A stretch of DNA of 16,627 nt from Baffinella frigidus (taxonomy: Eukaryota; Cryptophyceae; Cryptomonadales; Baffinellaceae), in NCBI GenBank assembly GCA_026770585.1, contig MU646782.1, positions 274,805-291,431 on the forward strand, given 5' to 3'. The translations under genes were made by a program, and so were the position numbers. Positions 13,546 through 16,627 of this stretch are shown in pieces (positions within the stretch are counted from its first letter, which is position 1; the number at the start of each line of letters is the position of its first letter). The notes beneath the pieces are model-generated. The model was not told where the DNA came from. It saw only the letters and a program-made list of their open reading frames with translations, and did no database searches.

Positions 13546-13609
13546 CAATGCGATCCGAAAGCAAAAATGCTTTCTCTGCAGATCTTTTCTACGGAAGGGC
13601 GTGTCGTTG
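13546..13609 (+). repeat. Family D repeat, left copy of an exact 64-bp pair
   Basis: Identical over 64 bp to 13840-13903. The shared block contains ATCCGAAAGCAAAAATGCTT and ends GGGCGTGTCGTTG. In cyclin-gene sense it lies upstream of the start in the same orientation as the copy at 3127-3187 relative to the transporter. Confidence 0.9.
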
Positions 13610-13656
13610 ATTCTAAAACGATTTATTTGCCCCCTGGCTATCCGAGCAAGGACTGC

Positions 13657-13832
13657 AAAGCCACAGGGGGTGTTTCAAAATTCTTGGACACGACACTAAA
13701 ATTACTTGTAGGTTACCTTTTGACGAATTTTGGTCACGTCCTTGGGGTGAAAATTGCCTTTTGAGGAGAAAATGGCTCAAAAGTATAGGACACCAGATGT
13801 CCGCTACTTTTTGATACCCACCCTGTGGCTTT
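13657..13832. mobile_element. Inverted-repeat element between the family D copies
   Basis: AAAGCCACAGGGGGTGTTTC at 13657 is mirrored by a segment ending ACCCTGTGGCTTT at 13832; arms are 24 bp with about four mismatches. Non-coding. It contains the smaller stem CTTTTGAG/CTCAAAAG near 13758-13782. Confidence 0.65.
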
Positions 13833-13839
13833 TCAGTAG

Positions 13840-13940
13840 CAATGCGATCCGAAAGCAAAAATGCTTTCTCTGCAGATCTTTTCTACGGAAGGGCGTGTCG
13901 TTGGGCTATGTTGGGAGAAATTAAAACCCAAGGAACAAAA
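13840..13940 (+). repeat. Family D repeat, right copy with longer tail
   Basis: The exact 64-bp repeat continues into GGCTATGTTGGGAGAAATTA. This tail aligns with the CCTATGTTGGGAGCTCGAAG of family E, so families D and E look like diverged subfamilies of one repeat. Confidence 0.8.
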
Positions 13941-13944
13941 GGAC

Positions 13945-14150
13945 GCAGGAAGGAAGCATGGCCTTTCTGCAGGATAGGTTCCGGTGTCCGCCTATGTTGG
14001 GAGCTCGAAGAATCTCAAGGACCTGAAGGAAACTGCCGCGATCCTCCGTACAGGGGGGCTTCATGTGATCCGAAAGGGAGCATGGCCTTTCTACAGATCC
14101 AGTTCCGGTGTCCGCCTATGTTGGGAGCTCGAAGAACCTAAAGGACCTAA
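13945..14150 (+). repeat. Family E repeats, copies 2 and 3
   Basis: Copies at 13945-14030 and 14067-14150, each with GCATGGCCTTTCTGCAG or a close form, then GTGTCCGCCTATGTTGGGAG and GGACCTGAAGG or GGACCTAA. The second starts GTGATCCGAAAGGGAGC, linking it to family D. Confidence 0.85.
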
Positions 14151-14165
14151 TAACCGTACCCGCCA

Positions 14166-14190
14166 CGTACCTCGCTCATCTACATGTAGG
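14166..14190 (+). mobile_element. Family A fragment
   Basis: GTACCTCGCTCATCTACATG resembles the family A left end, then diverges. It abuts a degenerate family B element. Confidence 0.5.
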
Positions 14191-14193
14191 GAA

Positions 14194-14355
14194 CCACACA
14201 GCGGCCTACAATGATATGTTTTCCGGCTGAGCCACCAATAATCGTTGGGATATTTCGCATGTCGCTACGGATGGCCTACCGAAGGGAGTTAAGGAATATC
14301 TACTTCTGGGGTATTCTGTATTCGAAACAAATCCATTCGTAGCCAGCTCTGTTGG
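14194..14355. mobile_element. Family B element, copy 4 (diverged)
   Basis: Left end CCACACAGCGGCCTACAATG, right end CATTCGTAGCCAGCTCTGTTGG. Length and ends fit family B, but the interior is largely different, so this is an old copy or a sister family. Confidence 0.6.
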
Positions 14356-14382
14356 TGCAAATGATCTGAAAACACCCTCCGG

Positions 14383-14488
14383 TTAACCATAGACCCTGAA
14401 CCCTACAACCTCAACTCTAAACCCTAAACCCTTAACCTTAACCCGTGAACCCTAAACCCTAAACCCTAAACCCTAACTCCTAAACTCT
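14383..14488 (+). repeat. Telomere-like repeats
   Basis: Degenerate CCCTAAA-type units with perfect runs near 14448-14475. Confidence 0.85.
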
Positions 14489-14993
14489 GGATGAGAGGAC
14501 GACGCTGGTTGCCCTCTCCTGAGACAATAAATACTTCAGGCGAGATTCACGTTCACGATCCTGGTTGACTAATTCTGGCCACCTCGGCCACTTATGGCGA
14601 TAAGTGGAACCTAATAACTGGACCGCACTCTAGGACCAAGCAGCCCTCCCCCCCGAAGGGAAGGGGTGGGTGGAAGGGGGAAGTGGACGCGGGGAGCGGC
14701 GGGAATGGGCGGGAGCGGCGGGACCGGTGGTAGAGAAAACGAGGAAAGGGTAGGAGGTGGAGACAGAATCCATCCGGGAAAAGTTCGTAAGAGCGGCCGA
14801 CACGGGGTACAGTGTGAAGCACAATGCGGATGGCATGTGCAGCGCTGACGCTGGTTGTTTGGCAATAGATAATAAACTCTCTGGACCGCACAAAGTGGAT
14901 CACTCTCGATCAACCATGAACACTAATTCCTGAACCCTTGAACCATAACCCATGACTCATGAACCATACGTCCTGAAACATGAAACCTACACC
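14489..14993. other. Gene-free stretch
   Basis: No gene is recognised. A C-run then G-rich segment (14640-14760) has a purine strand bias. CTGGACCGCAC occurs at 14618 and 14881, and GACGCTGGTTG at 14494 and 14847, hinting at an old duplication. CCACTTATGGCGATAAGTGG near 14589 is a small hairpin. Confidence 0.45.
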
Positions 14994-15076
14994 CTGTAAC
15001 TGAAACCCTCAACCCTCGACCCTCAACCCTCAACCCTCAACGCTAAACGCTAAACCCTAAACCCTAAGCCCTAAGC
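14994..15076 (+). repeat. Telomere-like repeats
   Basis: CCCTCAA units then CCCTAAA and CCCTAAG, leading into the next family E copy. Confidence 0.8.
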
Positions 15077-15150
15077 GATCAAGATCCCGCTGCAGAACCA
15101 GCTCCAGTGTCCGCCTATGTTGGGAGCTCGAAGAACCTAAAGGACCTAAG
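15077..15150 (+). repeat. Family E repeat, copy 4
   Basis: CTGCAGAACCAGCTCCAGTG then the core CCGCCTATGTTGGGAGCTCG and AAGGACCTAAG. The left part is shortened compared with the next copy. Confidence 0.85.
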
Positions 15151-15214
15151 GGACGATGAGGATACCCTTTAGCCGGTTTCTGCCGCGATGCTCTGCACCC
15201 GGGGGCCTGAATGT

Positions 15215-15396
15215 GATCCGAAAGGAAGCATGGCTTTTCTGCAGAAACAGTTCCGGTGTCCGCCTATGTTGGGAGCTCAAAGAACCTCAAGGACCTAAAG
15301 GTCCGAAAGCAAAAATGCTTTCTCTGCAGTTCTTTTTACGGAAGGGCGTGTCGTTGGCATATGTTGGGCGAAATTAAACCCTAAAGGACCTAAAGG
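15215..15396 (+). repeat. Family E copy 5 fused to family D copy 4
   Basis: 15215-15300 is a full family E unit. It passes directly into a family D unit (15301-15357, GTCCGAAAGCAAAAATGCTT to GGGCGTGTCGTTGG) and the ATATGTTGGGCGAAATTAAA tail. The two units are alternating members of one tandem-like cluster. Confidence 0.8.
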
Positions 15397-15960
15397 ACCT
15401 AGCTTCGTCGGTTTCAAAGTCGACACCGGCCACACTAAACTCACAACTCACTTGGTGTAGTAAAGCGGAATCCTCCGTTCAATCCGGCCTCGTGAGCCTC
15501 AAGTGTGGTAATGTGCGTATAATAAAACAACATGGCCACCATGTATTCTAGATCTGTCTCACTCCCCCCCCCCCCTCCCATTTCACATGTGAATTTCCTA
15601 GGGGGAGGGGCAAAATTTACAGTAGCAATTTCTTTTTTGGGGGGGGCGAACTGACGAGGAGCCCAAATCAAGTGGGACAGAGCTAGGTATTCCCTTGTGT
15701 GAAGGACTTGTAAGATCAGGACCTAAACGCCCCCCAAAATAGCCCGCGCTGACTGCAGCCTAGCTCTGCGAAGTGTGTGGTATAGAGGTGTTGGTGGGTT
15801 TGGCCACGGAAACAGAAGGCGTCCGAGTGAACTTCGGGCGCCATGGGGGATCGAGAGTGGAGAAGTCTTTAAGTTGATTATTGACTTGACGCGCAACCCG
15901 CCTACACAAAAGTGAGCTGTGCGGCTGAGTGGGCGGGCTGATACTCTAGGGCGGGAGAGG
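15397..15960. other. Gene-free stretch
   Basis: No gene or known family is seen. Features are a 13-base C run near 15567, the palindrome TTCACATGTGAA near 15581, a T6G7 run near 15640 and CTAGCTCTG near 15762. Open frames are short. Confidence 0.45.
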
Positions 15961-16074
15961 CTCGCTTAGAAGATACCAACCCCCACTAGGACCCTACAGT
16001 ATGCCCATGCCTAGCTAGGGCCATATGGGGACCCTAGGGAGGTGGGCGTTTCTTATGAGCGAGGTACTCCTGTA
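15961..16074. mobile_element. Family A element, copy with decayed left end
   Basis: The left end survives only as CTCGCTTAGAAGATACC. The interior CCTACAGTATGCCCATGCC and the right end CTTATGAGCGAGGTACTCC plus TGTA are clear. Confidence 0.8.
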
Positions 16075-16205
16075 CAACAGGGGCCCCATGCCAAACACGA
16101 GAGAGTCCGCTGGTGGGTTGTTTAGGGTTTTACGTTTTATTGAAATTACTTTTGAATGGACCCCCGGTTTGGGACAGGAGTGCGCCAGCGACACCACGTG
16201 ACCTA

Positions 16206-16324
16206 AAGGGGTACCTCGCTCATACGAAAGCGCCACCCCCTAGGACCCTACAGTAGGACCATGCCTAGGGCCCTATGGTAGTCCTAGGGGGGGGGCGGTT
16301 TCTTATGAGCGAGGTACCCCTGTA
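16206..16324. mobile_element. Family A element, near-complete copy
   Basis: The left end lacks the first bases (AAAGGGGTACCTCGCTCATA); the right end is perfect. The interior is nearly the same as copy 1 at 1946-2067, including CCTAGGGCCCTATGG. Confidence 0.85.
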
Positions 16325-16333
16325 GCGTGTCAC

Positions 16334-16390
16334 GCCCCCGATCTTGCAACGGGAGCAGACGCCACATGAGCCCGTTGCAAGGTCGGGGGC
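16334..16390. repeat. 20-bp stem, 17-base loop hairpin
   Basis: GCCCCCGATCTTGCAACGGG (16334-16353) pairs with 16371-16390 with one mismatch. TTGCAACGGG appears a third time at 16399-16408. It abuts the family A right end. Confidence 0.85.
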
Positions 16391-16414
16391 ATGGCACCTT
16401 GCAACGGGCGCCAC

Positions 16415-16486
16415 GGACGGGTGCAGGGTCTTTTCTACGGACGGGTGCAGGTCTTTTCGACGCCACAGACGGGTGCAGGGTCTTTT
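16415..16486 (+). repeat. Three direct copies of GACGGGTGCAGGGTCTTTT
   Basis: Copies start at about 16415, 16439 and 16467, with spacers TCTACG-like and CGACGCCACA-like. The second lacks one G. A short imperfect tandem repeat. Confidence 0.85.
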
Positions 16487-16551
16487 GTCAGCCACTCGAC
16501 CTCAGCTTGTCTGGTGAAGATCGCTGACTGTTTGGCACCGAGGCGCATTTC

Positions 16552-16627
16552 CTCTGTCTCTGTCTCTCTCTTCTCTCTCTCTCTCTCCCTCTCTCTCTCT
16601 CTCCCTCTCTCCCTCTCCCTCTCCCCC
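16552..16627. repeat. (CT)n microsatellite at window end
   Basis: CT-rich tract with TCTGT and CCCT interruptions running to the window edge. Confidence 0.9.

Noticed and set aside
13755-13790. Dinoflagellate spliced-leader relict (AATGGCTCAA)
   Set aside because: Only about eight bases match the known leader, and the sequence is better explained as one arm of a CTTTTGAG/CTCAAAAG stem.

Overview
This is nuclear DNA of a eukaryotic microalga. The evidence is GT-AG introns, no operons, two genes split into short exons, strong G/C preference at third codon positions, long (CT)n tracts, many interstitial CCCTAAA-type (TTTAGGG telomere-like) heptamers, and dense short inverted-repeat elements. 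The longer gene starts with a signal peptide followed by Phe-containing motifs that resemble the ASAFAP-type plastid-targeting presequences of algae with complex red plastids. A cryptophyte, or another secondary-plastid alga such as a haptophyte or dinoflagellate, is the best guess. The species is not determined.

Layout. 1-3126 is repeat-rich, with one possible C-terminal exon at 1486-1665. 3349-9888 (+) holds a broken-up gene for an MFS transporter of the MFSD5/MOT2 (molybdate-anion transporter) family. Its introns are packed with MITE-like elements, telomere-like repeats and extra copies of its own exon pieces. I cannot find the exon encoding about 35-40 residues before the last exon, and reading phases agree that something is missing. 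9889-11353 separates two convergent genes and carries a head-to-tail array of family A elements plus one acidic ORF of unknown nature. 11354-13314 (-) is a four-exon gene that I reconstruct as an intact 487-residue F-box + cyclin protein, the cyclin F-type arrangement, with a Cys-rich C-terminus. 13315-16627 is again repeats.

Repeat families named here: A, about 120 bp, ends TACAGGGGTACCTCGCTCAT; B, about 165 bp, ends CCACACAGCGGACTTCGAAG; C, about 105 bp, ends TATCCCTTAAGTGGCCA; D, about 64 bp, core ATCCGAAAGCAAAAATGCTT; E, about 85 bp, core GTGTCCGCCTATGTTGGGAG; F, about 80 bp, core GAGCTGAGGGTGGGTGGATG. None encodes a protein, so transposition must depend on enzymes elsewhere.

The two genes have no obvious shared pathway. 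The most unusual themes are: elements flanked by long (about 40-80 bp) imperfect or exact direct repeats of host sequence; transporter introns bounded by duplicated AG|GTG sites, as expected if introns arose by element insertion; exon fragments left as decoys inside introns; and one family D repeat lying upstream of both genes in the same relative orientation.
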